Part shown: in pieces, positions 53,670-64,000 of the stretch | Layout of the letters: every line of letters begins with the position of its first letter | How positions within the stretch are numbered: position 1 is the first letter of the stretch | NCBI RefSeq assembly: GCF_900096945.1 | Contig: NZ_FMKA01000014.1 | Location: forward strand, 1 to 64,000 | Reading direction: 5' to 3' | Length of the DNA stretch: 64,000 bases | Origin: Anaerobium acetethylicum | GTDB lineage: Bacteria > Bacillota > Clostridia > Lachnospirales > Lachnospiraceae | Position numbers and translations under genes: made by a program | Notes under the pieces: model-generated | Told to the model about the DNA's origin: nothing | Database searches by the model: none | The model's input: only the letters and a program-made list of their open reading frames with translations

Positions 53670-54458
53670 TCAGATGGCGATATTCTGGCTGTAATGCTTC
53701 TGTGCATCCCGGATCAGCGTATTGAATGCATCCGCCTCCCATGCGCTTCTGCCGACGAAGAGCCCGTCTATGGATGGCTGGACGATCAGATCGTTTGAAT
53801 TGCCGGGATTGACGCTTCCGCCATAGAGAACGGGAATTTCCTCTGCGGCCGTTCCGAAAATCTCGAGCAGACAATTCTTGATGATCCGATGTTTCTCTTC
53901 GGCATATTCGACGGTTGCCGGTATTCCGTTGACGCCGATTGCCCAGACTGGCTCATATGCAACCAGGATTCGGGATATATTTTCCGGTGAAACGTTGTGG
54001 AATCCGACTTTCAGCTGTGTCCGGATAATTTCATCGCTAATGCCGTAATTTTTTTCGTCCAGAGTTTCCCCTACGCATAAAAGAGCGGTGAATCCATGCT
54101 CCAGTGCGGTCTTTACCTTCAGATTTTCAGTTGAATCCTTTTCACCGAATATGTGGCGCCTTTCTGAATGGCCGATCATTACAAGGTCCAAAGCCAGTTC
54201 CTTGAGCATGAGAGGGGAAATTTCACCAGTGAACTGTCCCTGGTCTTCCCAGCATATATTCTGGGCTCCGAGCTTGACCAGGTTCCTGTCGATGCACCCT
54301 GCAGCGCTGCTCAGGGATGTGTAGGATGGAATGACGAACAGTTCCATGTCATTTCTGCTGATGTTGCTTGTAAGGTCTGCCAGTTCCTGCAGATAAGAAG
54401 TGGTGTCTTTGATGTTTTTGTACATTTTCAGGTTTGTACCAAAATATAATTTTTTCAT
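53670..54458 (-). CDS. Triosephosphate isomerase family protein
   Basis: GTNLKMYKN, IGHSERRHIFGE, AYEPVWAIG, LYGGSVNPGN. Confidence 0.92.
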   Translation of the reverse strand: MKKLYFGTNLKMYKNIKDTTSYLQELADLTSNISRNDMELFVIPSYTSLSSAAGCIDRNLVKLGAQNICWEDQGQFTGEISPLMLKELALDLVMIGHSERRHIFGEKDSTENLKVKTALEHGFTALLCVGETLDEKNYGISDEIIRTQLKVGFHNVSPENISRILVAYEPVWAIGVNGIPATVEYAEEKHRIIKNCLLEIFGTAAEEIPVLYGGSVNPGNSNDLIVQPSIDGLFVGRSAWEADAFNTLIRDAQKHYSQNIAI

Positions 54459-54818
54459 ATGGCTGCCTCCGTGGCTGCTGTGGGAAAACAGCAGTGTTAT
54501 AATTTTTGTTTTCGTTGAGATAAGTTTACATCCTATAGAAAGAAAAGGCAAGCTAAAACGAAAACAAACATAAGTTAAAAGATAGAGTTAAAATATTAAA
54601 AGAAAGCCATAGAAAGAATAAATGAAGAAAAATATAGCAAAACGCACAATAAACAGTCGATAAAACTAACATATATGACCAAAATGCAAAAAGTACTTGT
54701 AATACAAGATGAAATGGTATATATTAAAAACAGTTAAACGAAAGCAAAACGCAAGTTTGCGAAAATCAAAAGAAGTGAAAAAGTATAAACTCGAAAAGAA
54801 ATGAAAAGGAGAATTGCA

Positions 54819-55838
54819 ATGGGTAATGAAATGTTTAAACCTGTAACTGCCATAACAATGGGTGATCCGGCTGGAATTGGACCGGAAATAGTGGTTGGCA
54901 CAATGCTCGACCAGGAAATACATGACTGCTGCAGACCGTTTGTAATCGGCAGCATCGACGTGCTTGAGAAAGCGGCAAAAGTACTGAATAAAGACCTGAA
55001 ATACAATAAGATCTCTGATCCGTCAGAAGCGGAATATAAAATGGGTACTTTGGATGTTCTGGAAACCAAAGACTACGATACTGATACTCTTGAATGGGGT
55101 AAGGTTCAGGCACTCGCCGGCCAGATGGCTATCGACTGGATCATGAAATCCATCGAACTGGGTATTGATGGCAAGGTTGATGCAGTTTCTACAGCACCTA
55201 TCCATAAGGGAGCTATCAAGCTGGTAGGGATAAAGGAACCGGGACATACGGAAATCTATCAGAATGTTACGAATTCTCCTTATGCGCTTACAATGTTTGC
55301 GTGCCACAAGTTAAGAGTATTCTTTGTAAGCCGCCACATGTCAGTCATTGATGCCTGCAGATTTGCAGACAAGGATAATGTTCTTGAAAATATCATAAAC
55401 ATCAACAAAGAACTACAGAAAGTCGGAATTGAAAATCCGAAAATCGCAGTGGCGGCATTAAATCCACATGGCGGAGACAACGGACTTTTTGGAAGAGAAG
55501 AAATAGACCAGCTCGAACCGGCTGTCAGAGCAGCTCAGGAAATGGGGATCAACGCAGTCGGCCCGTGTCCTGCGGATTCAGTTTTTCATATTGGAAAGTC
55601 AGGATGCTATGACGCGATTCTTTCGCTTTACCATGACCAGGGACACATCGCCTGCAAAACATTGGATTTTGAAAAATCGGTAACCCTGACCTTCGGTCTT
55701 CCATTTATCAGAAGTTCGGTAGATCATGGAACCGCATTCGATATAGCGGGAAAAGGAATTGCAGGAGAAGTGAGCTTGATCGAATCCACAAAAGTAGTTG
55801 CCGAATATGCGGCGCGTATGCGTAGCAGAGCGAATTAG
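54819..55838 (+). CDS. pdxA2: 4-hydroxythreonine-4-phosphate dehydrogenase family (PdxA2-type)
   Basis: ITMGDPAGIGPEIV, LNPHGGDNGLFGREE, YHDQGHIACKTLDF. Confidence 0.9.
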   Translation: MGNEMFKPVTAITMGDPAGIGPEIVVGTMLDQEIHDCCRPFVIGSIDVLEKAAKVLNKDLKYNKISDPSEAEYKMGTLDVLETKDYDTDTLEWGKVQALAGQMAIDWIMKSIELGIDGKVDAVSTAPIHKGAIKLVGIKEPGHTEIYQNVTNSPYALTMFACHKLRVFFVSRHMSVIDACRFADKDNVLENIININKELQKVGIENPKIAVAALNPHGGDNGLFGREEIDQLEPAVRAAQEMGINAVGPCPADSVFHIGKSGCYDAILSLYHDQGHIACKTLDFEKSVTLTFGLPFIRSSVDHGTAFDIAGKGIAGEVSLIESTKVVAEYAARMRSRAN

Positions 55839-55885
55839 AGCAGATTAAAGAGCGAAACATGATTTCTTTCAGGGAGGAAAAAGTT

Positions 55886-57238
55886 ATGCCATTAATTGGA
55901 GCAGTAGCAGATGATTTAACGGGAGCAACCACGACAGGCGTCCTGCTTGCCCGTTCTCGTGCAAGAACAGCAGTATTTTTCAATGAAGAGGCTGCGGAAA
56001 GTGCGGAAGATGCAGCGCAGCTGGATGCGATTCTGGTAAGCAGCAACAGCAGGCCGCTTCCGGCCGGCGAAGCATACGAAAAGGTAAAATCGGCAACACA
56101 GGCTTTACAGCGTATGGGAGTCAGATATTTTACAAAAAGGATAGACACCACCCTTCGAGGCGGAGTCGGAGTGGAAATCGATGCGATGATGGACTGCATC
56201 GGAAATGACGTGGTAGCGGTCGTCGTTCCGGCAATGCCCCAGTCAAGGAGGATTCTGGTTGGCGGGTTCTCGGTGATCGACGGAGTTGCGCTGATCAAGA
56301 CTCCGGTTGCACAGGATGTGCGTACGCCGGTGCGTGAAAACTATATTCCGAGACTTCTGGCAGGACAGACGAAAAGAAATGTAGGCCTTGTGAAATTGGA
56401 TGCGGTTCTTGCAGGAACAGTATGCATCAAAGAAGAACTGGCAAAAACCAGAGCGGACGGAAATGAAGTAATCGTTGTGGATGCCATTACCCTTGATGAT
56501 GTGGAAAAAATAGCAAAAGCCTGTGTGGAACTGGAATGGAACGTTCTTGCAGTCGATCCCGGCGCTTTCACCTCCAAACTGGCATACTGCAGAGGCCTCA
56601 TACAGCAGGAAGAGGCGAATATCCCTGAAGAAACAGGCGAAGACCTGAATAAAACGGTGCTGATTGCTGCTGGAAGCGCAACGCCTGTTACAAAGAAGCA
56701 GATGGAAGTGCTCTGTGAAGATCCGGAAGTGTTCAGGATCAGCATTGACCCGGTCAGGCTCATAGAAGGCGGGGATGACGCAATAGACGAGGTTGCAATT
56801 GCCGTTGAAAAGATTGTTGGATATCTGGATGCGGAAATGCTTCCGAAAGCAATCCTGATGGAAACTGCGCTGCATGGTGAATTGCTCGATCTGTCAGAAG
56901 AAGATGCAAAAAGAGGATATGCGGACGGCATGAGTGCCGACAGGATCAATTCCGGACTTGGAAGGATCACATCGCTTGTTCTGGAAGAAGCGGGCCGCGA
57001 AAAAGTGGCAGGTTTATATACGACAGGCGGAGATACCATGGTTAACGTGTGTTTTCAGCTTGGCGTGAAATGTCTCGAAGTAATCGATTATGTGATTCCA
57101 CAGACGGATGTCTGCAGGCTGCTTGGAAATTACGAAGGCCTTCCTATTGTTGGAAAGGGTGGCCTCACCGGAACTGAACAGTCGGGCGTTGAAATCGTAA
57201 AACGACTATTCAGAGAAGCGGCAAGGCAAGTAGGGTAA
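55886..57238 (+). CDS. Four-carbon acid sugar kinase (DUF1537 family)
   Basis: MPLIGAVADDLTGATTTGVLL; TTGGDTMVNVC; PIVGKGGLTG. Confidence 0.9.
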   Translation: MPLIGAVADDLTGATTTGVLLARSRARTAVFFNEEAAESAEDAAQLDAILVSSNSRPLPAGEAYEKVKSATQALQRMGVRYFTKRIDTTLRGGVGVEIDAMMDCIGNDVVAVVVPAMPQSRRILVGGFSVIDGVALIKTPVAQDVRTPVRENYIPRLLAGQTKRNVGLVKLDAVLAGTVCIKEELAKTRADGNEVIVVDAITLDDVEKIAKACVELEWNVLAVDPGAFTSKLAYCRGLIQQEEANIPEETGEDLNKTVLIAAGSATPVTKKQMEVLCEDPEVFRISIDPVRLIEGGDDAIDEVAIAVEKIVGYLDAEMLPKAILMETALHGELLDLSEEDAKRGYADGMSADRINSGLGRITSLVLEEAGREKVAGLYTTGGDTMVNVCFQLGVKCLEVIDYVIPQTDVCRLLGNYEGLPIVGKGGLTGTEQSGVEIVKRLFREAARQVG

Positions 57239-57256
57239 TATGAGGAGGAAGAAAAA

Positions 57257-57721
57257 ATGAGAATTGCAATAGGATGTGATGAGGCGGCGTACAGTCTGAA
57301 GGTTGAAATTATGAAACACCTGGAAAGCACAGGCGTAGAATGTGAAGACTTCGGCGCTGAGGCAGGAGAAATCATCCTTTATCCTGATGTGGCTGTCAAT
57401 GTTGCAGAGGCAGTTGCCAGAGGTGAGTTTGAAAGGGGGATCCTTGTCTGCGGAACCGGAATCGGTATGGCGATGACGGCGAACAAAGTACCTGGAATAC
57501 GTGCTGCTGTATGTCACGATCCGTTTTCGACAGAACGGTCCCGAAAGAGCAATGATGCGCAGATTATGTGCATGGGAGAGCGTGTGGTAGGCGTGGAACT
57601 GGCCAAATACCTGGTCGATATCTGGCTGAAATGTGATTTCGCCGGCGGCGGATCAGCACCTAAAGTTGACAGGATCATGGAATACGAAAAAATGTATCAG
57701 GAAAAAGAGAGAGCTATCTAA
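57257..57721 (+). CDS. RpiB/LacAB-family sugar-phosphate isomerase
   Basis: MRIAIGCDEAAYSLK...GILVCGTGIGMAMTANKVPGIRAA. Confidence 0.92.
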   Translation: MRIAIGCDEAAYSLKVEIMKHLESTGVECEDFGAEAGEIILYPDVAVNVAEAVARGEFERGILVCGTGIGMAMTANKVPGIRAAVCHDPFSTERSRKSNDAQIMCMGERVVGVELAKYLVDIWLKCDFAGGGSAPKVDRIMEYEKMYQEKERAI

Positions 57722-57748
57722 TTAAAAAGCCCATAGGAGGTTACGATT

Positions 57749-58801
57749 ATGAATGAATCGAAGAAAGAAAAGGATTTAGACCTGCTTAACAAAATGAAAA
57801 AAATACCAGGTGGCCTTGTAATTATCCCGTTGGTATTAGCTGTGCTGCTTGCGACACTTTTTCCGCAATCCTTTCAGGTAGGCGGTTATGTAACTGCATT
57901 GTTCTATAACGGCAATGCTGCCATGATGGGTCTGTTCCTGATCATGTGCGGATCCACCATTAATGTAAAACAGGTAGGGATGCCTTTATATAAGGGTGTG
58001 GCGCTGACTGGAATGAAATTTTTTCTCGGTATAGCTGTTGGCCTTATTGTCGGAAAGCTTTGCGGACCTGCGGGCTTCCTTGGACTTACGCCTTTTGTCA
58101 TGATTGCAGCGATTACGAACTCCAATGGTTCGTTGTTTATTTCTCTGTCATCACAGTTTGGCGATTCGACAGATACAGGCGCTATTTCAATCTTATCATT
58201 AAATGACGGACCGTTCTTTACTTTGGTTGCGTTGGGTGCTACCGGACTTGCGTCCATTCCGATTTCAAGCCTGATTGCAACTCTGATCCCGCTTCTCATC
58301 GGTTTTGTATGGGGTAACCTTGATAAAGGCTTCCGTAAAGCATGCGCATCCGCACAGCCGATTATCACCTTCTTTATGACGATTGCAATCGGATCAAAGA
58401 CAGATCTGAAGACTATCCTCACAGCAGGGGCGTCAGGTATCATACTTGGTGTGATTTCGGTTTCTACCTCAGTAATCTTCTTCTATGTATTTAATCTGTT
58501 GCTGAAAAAGAAGGACAGAAATGCAATGGGAGCAGCTATTGGGACAACAGCATTAAACTCAGCCATGACTCCTGCGGCAGTTGCTGAAGCGGATCCTTCA
58601 ATGGCCAGATACACAGAAATGGCTACTGCACAGTGCGCAACAGCTTCCATCATCACACTTTTCTTCTGTCCATTCATAGTAGCATTCTTTGACAGCAGAA
58701 TGAGGAAAAAACAGCAGGGCATCTATTCGCCTGAAGGATGGGCTTACGATAAAAGCTCGGATTCGGCAGCGGTAGGAAGTGCCCAGGCGCAGCAGGCATA
58801 A
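57749..58801 (+). CDS. 2-keto-3-deoxygluconate permease family transporter (KdgT)
   Basis: KIPGGLVIIPLVLAVLLATLFPQ..., multiple TM segments. Confidence 0.9.
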   Translation: MNESKKEKDLDLLNKMKKIPGGLVIIPLVLAVLLATLFPQSFQVGGYVTALFYNGNAAMMGLFLIMCGSTINVKQVGMPLYKGVALTGMKFFLGIAVGLIVGKLCGPAGFLGLTPFVMIAAITNSNGSLFISLSSQFGDSTDTGAISILSLNDGPFFTLVALGATGLASIPISSLIATLIPLLIGFVWGNLDKGFRKACASAQPIITFFMTIAIGSKTDLKTILTAGASGIILGVISVSTSVIFFYVFNLLLKKKDRNAMGAAIGTTALNSAMTPAAVAEADPSMARYTEMATAQCATASIITLFFCPFIVAFFDSRMRKKQQGIYSPEGWAYDKSSDSAAVGSAQAQQA

Positions 58802-58855
58802 TCGTAACCAGGTATCATATGATATAAATTAGTAATATTGTTCGGGGGTAAGCCA

Positions 58856-59353
58856 ATGAAGATAAATGTAAAAATGAAAGCGGAATTCATATATGATCTG
58901 CTACTTTTCCACACATATTCCAAATTTTCGGGATTTGTTATAAATGTCCTTGGATTTGCGGTTATGGTAACTGGTGGTCTCATGCTTGGAACGGATAAGA
59001 TAGGAGTTAGCCAGGCTCTTATGTACATGGCTGCGGGTGTGCTGTTTCTCTCGTACACGCCGTTTACGCTGAAAAGCAGGGCGAAAAAGCTTGTAAAAGA
59101 ACAACGGTACCAGTCTGAAATCGAATACAGATTTGATGAAGATGGGATCAGCGAAGGGATGATGGGGAAAGAAAACCATTATACCTGGAGCCAGGTGGAA
59201 AAAGCGATATCCACACCTAAAAACATAGCTTTTTATGTGGGAAATGAAGAAGCGCTCATTATTCCAAAAGAGAGTTTCGGGGAGCATTTCATGTCAGTAA
59301 TGAAGCTTATCATCGACAATGTTACAATTGATAAGATTTATATAAGAAGATAA
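58856..59353 (+). CDS. YcxB-like family membrane protein
   Basis: Two N-terminal TM segments; EIEYRFDEDGISEGMMGKENHYTWSQVEKAISTPKNIAFYVGNEEALIIPKESF. Confidence 0.7.
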   Translation: MKINVKMKAEFIYDLLLFHTYSKFSGFVINVLGFAVMVTGGLMLGTDKIGVSQALMYMAAGVLFLSYTPFTLKSRAKKLVKEQRYQSEIEYRFDEDGISEGMMGKENHYTWSQVEKAISTPKNIAFYVGNEEALIIPKESFGEHFMSVMKLIIDNVTIDKIYIRR

Positions 59354-59393
59354 AATAAAAAGTTGATTCAATTATATGCCAGATAGTTGTTAA

Positions 59394-59437
59394 AAAACTG
59401 CCAGAGGACGGAAAAACGTCATTTGGCAGTTTTTTTG
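59394..59437 (+). terminator. Intrinsic terminator
   Basis: AAAACTGCCAGAGGACGGAAAAACGTCATTTGGCAGTTTTTTT. Confidence 0.85.
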
Positions 59438-59681
59438 TTATGTGTAAAGCTGTCCCATAAGATGAAAAATGCTTAGTATGGAAGCATGCTCGTATTTCAT
59501 TTTGCATAGGGAAGGAGTATAATTATTAAAGAAAAAGACCTTGCAATGTTAAAAATTCTGGTTTGCGGCAGAAGTAACCTTGTGGATATGTCCGGTTGCC
59601 TGTTTTGTAAAAGAAATGTTGGAAATGCTGGACGTGCAGCTGTTCATGCGGAATGCATGGATTAAGACGGGAGGTATTGTC

Positions 59682-60512
59682 ATGAAAAAGATAAGAAAAA
59701 TGCTGAGCCTGGTAATCACAGTGTGTATGGTTTTCGTGCTTGTATCATGCGGCGGAAACGGTGACAAGGATGCGGAAACAACTGATGACAAAGAGACGGA
59801 AGAAAGCACGGGGGCAGAAGAGGAAGACGCGAAAGAGACTGATGACGGAGAAAATGGAGAGGATGTCGATGTTGATTTCGGGAAAGGTGTGGAATGGCCG
59901 GAAGAATCCATGGGAGACCTGCCTAAGCCTGATGTCAGGGTGACGGCAATAATAAAGGATGAAAGCTCCGGGCAGTGCGTTGTCACATTTTCTGAAATGT
60001 CAGAGAAAACTGCCGCTGAATATATCCAGCAGCTGAAAGACCTTGGGTTTGGAAACGGCATGGAAATGGCGGGCGAGGACAGTGTCATATTCAGCGGAAC
60101 CAAAGTCGACGGCAGTGTGACATTCGCCTACTATACGGAAAACGGTGGGGGAACCATAAGCTATGGTGCGATTGAGACTGAAGAAGTTGTAGATGACACG
60201 AAGGATGCGGCGCCGTGGCCAGCTGAGCTGATGGGCGGTGCACCTGAACTGGCGGGCAGGATTACGGATATAACAAATGACAATGACCGTTATATCACCG
60301 TATATCTGGAGCGTGTTGAAAAAGCGGATTTCGAAGCGTATCTGGAAGCGCTGGAGGCGGCTGGATTTTCTGTTGATAAGGATAAGACCAGCAGCCTGGA
60401 TGATATGGACTACAGGGCCTATAATGAAGCAGGGGACTGGATTCGCGCACATCTGCGTATAGAGGGCAGCGGGAATAAGGCGACTGTAGAATTTGAAAAA
60501 GCAGACGAATAG
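59682..60512 (+). CDS. Putative lipoprotein of unknown function with two related repeats
   Basis: Lipobox LVSC after MKKIRKMLSLVITVCMVF; repeated WPxExMGxxPxxxxRxTxI segments. Confidence 0.75.
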   Translation: MKKIRKMLSLVITVCMVFVLVSCGGNGDKDAETTDDKETEESTGAEEEDAKETDDGENGEDVDVDFGKGVEWPEESMGDLPKPDVRVTAIIKDESSGQCVVTFSEMSEKTAAEYIQQLKDLGFGNGMEMAGEDSVIFSGTKVDGSVTFAYYTENGGGTISYGAIETEEVVDDTKDAAPWPAELMGGAPELAGRITDITNDNDRYITVYLERVEKADFEAYLEALEAAGFSVDKDKTSSLDDMDYRAYNEAGDWIRAHLRIEGSGNKATVEFEKADE

Positions 60513-60527
60513 TTGTAATAAAATAAC

Positions 60528-60556
60528 TTGACATCCTGATTTTAAATAGCTATAAT
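60528..60556 (+). promoter_or_regulatory. Promoter of rpsL-rpsG-fusA
   Basis: TTGACA-N17-TATAAT. Confidence 0.9.
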
Positions 60557-60678
60557 ACTTTAGTGTGTATGAAACTGCTCAAGAGTTAGAAATAGTTCGG
60601 CGGCAGACTGCATATGCTCTATTCAGGTTGAATTGAATAAACAGCAACCACAGACAATTTTTGCAGGAGGTGAAAAGA

Positions 60679-61101
60679 ATGCCAACATTTAACCAGTTAG
60701 TAAGAAAAGGAAGACAGACAGCTGAAAAGAAGTCTACTGCACCAGCTCTTCAGAAGGGATACAATTCTTTAAGAAAGAAATCAACAAACGTATCCGCACC
60801 ACAGAAAAGAGGAGTTTGTACAGCAGTTAAAACAGCTACTCCTAAAAAACCTAACTCAGCTCTTAGAAAGATCGCCAGAGTTCGTCTTTCAAACGGTATT
60901 GAAGTTACAAGCTACATCCCAGGTGAAGGACATAACCTTCAGGAACATAGTGTTGTTCTTATCAGAGGTGGCAGGGTAAAGGATTTACCAGGTACAAGAT
61001 ACCATATCGTCAGAGGAACACTTGATACAGCAGGTGTTGCTAAGAGAAGACAGGCACGTTCTAAATACGGTGCTAAGAGACCAAAAGACGCTAAGAAATA
61101 A
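60679..61101 (+). CDS. rpsL: Ribosomal protein S12
   Basis: [13 protein letters not shown]...[18 protein letters not shown]. Confidence 0.98.
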   Translation: MPTFNQLVRKGRQTAEKKSTAPALQKGYNSLRKKSTNVSAPQKRGVCTAVKTATPKKPNSALRKIARVRLSNGIEVTSYIPGEGHNLQEHSVVLIRGGRVKDLPGTRYHIVRGTLDTAGVAKRRQARSKYGAKRPKDAKK

Positions 61102-61277
61102 TAAGTATCACAGAACTATAAGTGCCGGAATTTAGAAATATTGCCCCTGTAGGTTGCAGGTTTAATATATAAAGAATACCGTGCGCGAACACATAGGCAG
61201 ATGTGAGTACCGAAGATTTAAGAAAACCCCCGGTGTAGAATATGCCGTGAGGAAGAATTATTAAGGAGGGAAGTACC

Positions 61278-61748
61278 GTGCCACGTAAAGGACATACTCA
61301 AAAAAGAGACGTATTAGCAGATCCGTTATACAACAACAAAGTAGTTACGAAGCTTGTAAATAATATCATGTTAGATGGTAAAAAAGGCGTAGCTCAGAAA
61401 ATCGTATACGGAGCATTTGACAGGGTTGCAGCTAAAACCGAAAAACCAGCTCTCGAAGTATTCGAAACAGCTATGAACAACATTATGCCTGTACTTGAAG
61501 TAAAGGCTAAACGTATCGGTGGAGCAACATACCAGGTACCAATCGAAGTAAGACCTGAAAGAAGACAGGCGTTAGCACTTCGTTGGCTTACATTGTATTC
61601 TCGTAAAAGAGGAGAAAAAACAATGGAAGAAAGATTGGCTAACGAAATCCTTGATGCAGCAAACAGTGCAGGCGCTGCAGTTAAGAAAAAAGAAGATATG
61701 CACAAAATGGCAGAAGCAAACAAAGCATTTGCTCACTACAGATTCTAA
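61278..61748 (+). CDS. rpsG: Ribosomal protein S7
   Basis: [36 protein letters not shown]. Confidence 0.98.
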   Translation: MPRKGHTQKRDVLADPLYNNKVVTKLVNNIMLDGKKGVAQKIVYGAFDRVAAKTEKPALEVFETAMNNIMPVLEVKAKRIGGATYQVPIEVRPERRQALALRWLTLYSRKRGEKTMEERLANEILDAANSAGAAVKKKEDMHKMAEANKAFAHYRF

Positions 61749-61928
61749 ATTTTCTGAATGCTGGATGCTGCCTTGTGCGGCATCTGTATATAGAAATGCG
61801 TCAAAGGCAGCCGGTTCCGGTTTTGGAATCTGCTGCTTGATGACGTTAATTTATGACAGAAAACAGAACGGCCCGCGGCCGTGTGATAAAATGCAGAAAG
61901 CTTCTTAAAGAAGTAAGGAGGAAAAACC

Positions 61929-64000
61929 TTGGCTGGAAGACAATATCCGTTAGAGAGAACCAGAAATATCGGTATCATGGCTCATATAGATGCAGGTAAG
62001 ACTACTCTTACAGAGCGTATCTTATTCTATACCGGTGTTAACTACAAGATAGGTGATACTCATGAAGGTACTGCTACCATGGACTGGATGGAACAGGAAC
62101 AGGAAAGAGGAATCACAATTACTTCAGCCGCTACAACATGTCACTGGACTCTTCAGAAGGAAGCTAAAAAAGCTCCTGGTGCTGAAGAACACCGTATCAA
62201 CATCATTGATACTCCAGGACACGTTGATTTTACAGTTGAAGTTGAACGTTCATTACGTGTACTTGACGGCGCAGTAGGTGTATTCTGTGCTAAAGGTGGC
62301 GTTGAACCTCAGTCAGAAAATGTATGGCGACAGGCTGATAAATATAACGTACCTCGTATGGCATTCATCAACAAGATGGATATCCTTGGTGCAGATTTCT
62401 ACAATGCTGTAGATATGATCAAAACAAGATTAGGAAAAAATGCAGTTCCTCTTCAGTTGCCAATCGGTAAAGAAGATGAATTCAAAGGAATCATCGATCT
62501 CTTTGAAATGCAGGCTTACATCTACAATGATGAAAAAGGCGAAGATATCAGTATCGTGCCAATTCCTGAAGATATGAAGGATGAAGCGGAAGAATACAGA
62601 CTGAACCTTGTAGAAAAAATCAGTGAAACTGATGATGATTTAATGATGATGTATCTTGAAGGTGAAGAACCTTCAAATGAAGAATTAAAGGCTGCTTTAA
62701 GAAAAGCTACTTGTACCTGTACAATTATTCCTGTGTGCTGTGGAACAGCTTACAGAAATAAAGGTGTTCAGAAGCTTCTTGATGCTGTACTTGAATTTAT
62801 GCCAGCTCCTACAGACATCCCGGCTATCGACGGCGTTGATGACGAAGGAAATGCAGTTGTAAGACATTCATCAGATGAAGAACCATTCTCAGCATTAGCA
62901 TTCAAGATCATGACTGACCCGTTTGTTGGTAAGCTTGCATTCTTCAGAGTTTACTCAGGTACATTGAACTCAGGTTCTTATGTACTGAATGCTACCAAAG
63001 GCAAAAAAGAACGTGTTGGCCGTATCCTTCAGATGCATGCGAACAAAAGAGAAGAATTAGATAAAGTTTATTCAGGTGATATCGCAGCGGCAGTTGGTTT
63101 TAAAACAACTACTACTGGTGATACGATCTGTGATGAAAAATTCCCGGTTATCCTTGAATCAATGGAATTCCCAGAACCAGTTATCGACGTAGCTATCGAG
63201 CCTAAGACTAAAGCAAGTCAGGGCAAGATGGGTGAAGCTTTAGCGAAACTTGCTGAAGAAGATCCTACATTCAGAGCTCACACAGATCAGGAAACTGGAC
63301 AGACCATCATTTCAGGTATGGGTGAACTTCATCTTGAAATTATCGTTGACAGACTTCTTCGTGAATTCAAAGTTGAAGCAAACGTTGGTGCGCCACAGGT
63401 TGCTTACAAAGAAACATTCACAAAAGCAGTTGATGTTGACAGCAAATATGCAAAACAGTCAGGTGGACGTGGACAGTACGGTCACTGTAAAGTTAAATTT
63501 GAACCAATGGATGCAAATGCAGACAAGATATTCGAATTTGTTTCAACAGTTGTTGGTGGTGCGATTCCTAAAGAATACATCCCGGCAATCGGACAAGGTA
63601 TTGAAGAAGCTTCAAAAGCTGGTATCCTTGGCGGTTTCCCTGTTCTTGGTATCAAAGCGACTGTATATGACGGTTCTTACCATGAAGTCGATTCAAATGA
63701 AATGGCATTCAAGATTGCCGGTTCATTAGCATTTAAAGATGCTATGCACAAAGCCGGAGCTGTATTGCTTGAACCGATTATGAAAGTCGAAGTTACAACT
63801 CCTGAAGATTACATGGGCGATGTTATTGGTGATATCAATTCACGTCGTGGACGTATCGAAGGTATGGAAGACATCGGTGGCGGCAAGATGATTAAAGCGT
63901 TTGTTCCGCTTTCTGAAATGTTCGGGTATTCAACAGATCTCCGTTCAAGAACGCAGGGACGTGGTAATTATTCAATGTTCTTCAATAATTACGATCCAGT
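61929..64000 (+). CDS. fusA: Elongation factor G, TTG start, truncated by window end (absent from ORF track)
   Basis: (TTG)[35 protein letters not shown]; open to the window end. Confidence 0.97.
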   Translation, partial: MAGRQYPLERTRNIGIMAHIDAGKTTLTERILFYTGVNYKIGDTHEGTATMDWMEQEQERGITITSAATTCHWTLQKEAKKAPGAEEHRINIIDTPGHVDFTVEVERSLRVLDGAVGVFCAKGGVEPQSENVWRQADKYNVPRMAFINKMDILGADFYNAVDMIKTRLGKNAVPLQLPIGKEDEFKGIIDLFEMQAYIYNDEKGEDISIVPIPEDMKDEAEEYRLNLVEKISETDDDLMMMYLEGEEPSNEELKAALRKATCTCTIIPVCCGTAYRNKGVQKLLDAVLEFMPAPTDIPAIDGVDDEGNAVVRHSSDEEPFSALAFKIMTDPFVGKLAFFRVYSGTLNSGSYVLNATKGKKERVGRILQMHANKREELDKVYSGDIAAAVGFKTTTTGDTICDEKFPVILESMEFPEPVIDVAIEPKTKASQGKMGEALAKLAEEDPTFRAHTDQETGQTIISGMGELHLEIIVDRLLREFKVEANVGAPQVAYKETFTKAVDVDSKYAKQSGGRGQYGHCKVKFEPMDANADKIFEFVSTVVGGAIPKEYIPAIGQGIEEASKAGILGGFPVLGIKATVYDGSYHEVDSNEMAFKIAGSLAFKDAMHKAGAVLLEPIMKVEVTTPEDYMGDVIGDINSRRGRIEGMEDIGGGKMIKAFVPLSEMFGYSTDLRSRTQGRGNYSMFFNNYDP

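Noticed and set aside
56243-57039. Minus-strand ORFs of 210 and 232 aa
   Set aside because: Antisense to the DUF1537 kinase gene, which has strong family motifs.
61102-61277. rpsL-rpsG intergenic region as a structured S7/S12 regulatory leader
   Set aside because: Long enough and partly self-complementary, but I could not identify a convincing conserved motif by eye.

Overview
Low-GC Firmicutes chromosome window, Lachnospiraceae-like by inference. (1) 1-14 kb: accessory island with a tight four-gene operon (HelD/UvrD-like SF1 ATPase; small winged-helix-like protein; 1873-aa protein with a C-terminal AAA/STAND-like ATPase; 351-aa protein ending in a HEPN-type RNKLSH motif), followed by RecQ. 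An identical 42-bp palindrome punctuates the island, and one variant copy interrupts a truncated WYL-type regulator. I cannot match this gene set from memory to a named defence system, so it is the best candidate for an undescribed system. (2) 14-21 kb: CPBP protease, a secreted GH89-like alpha-N-acetylglucosaminidase preceded by a LicT/SacY-type antiterminator/terminator switch, and an orphan HipB-like HTH. (3) 21-40 kb: late flagellar cluster (flgM, flgN, two flgK, flgL, csrA, fliW, fliD, fliS, fliT-like, fliC), sigma-28-like promoters, CsrA-like sites in the flagellin leader, several unusual tandem repeats, two MCPs and an HD-GYP protein. (4) 40-64 kb: rpmG-secE-nusG-rplKAJL-rpoBC, then a four-carbon acid-sugar cluster (DeoR, TpiA, PdxA2, DUF1537 kinase, RpiB, KdgT) inserted before rpsL-rpsG-fusA. 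Long hairpin-forming repeats lie around rpoBC. All family calls come from reading motifs; no database search was run.
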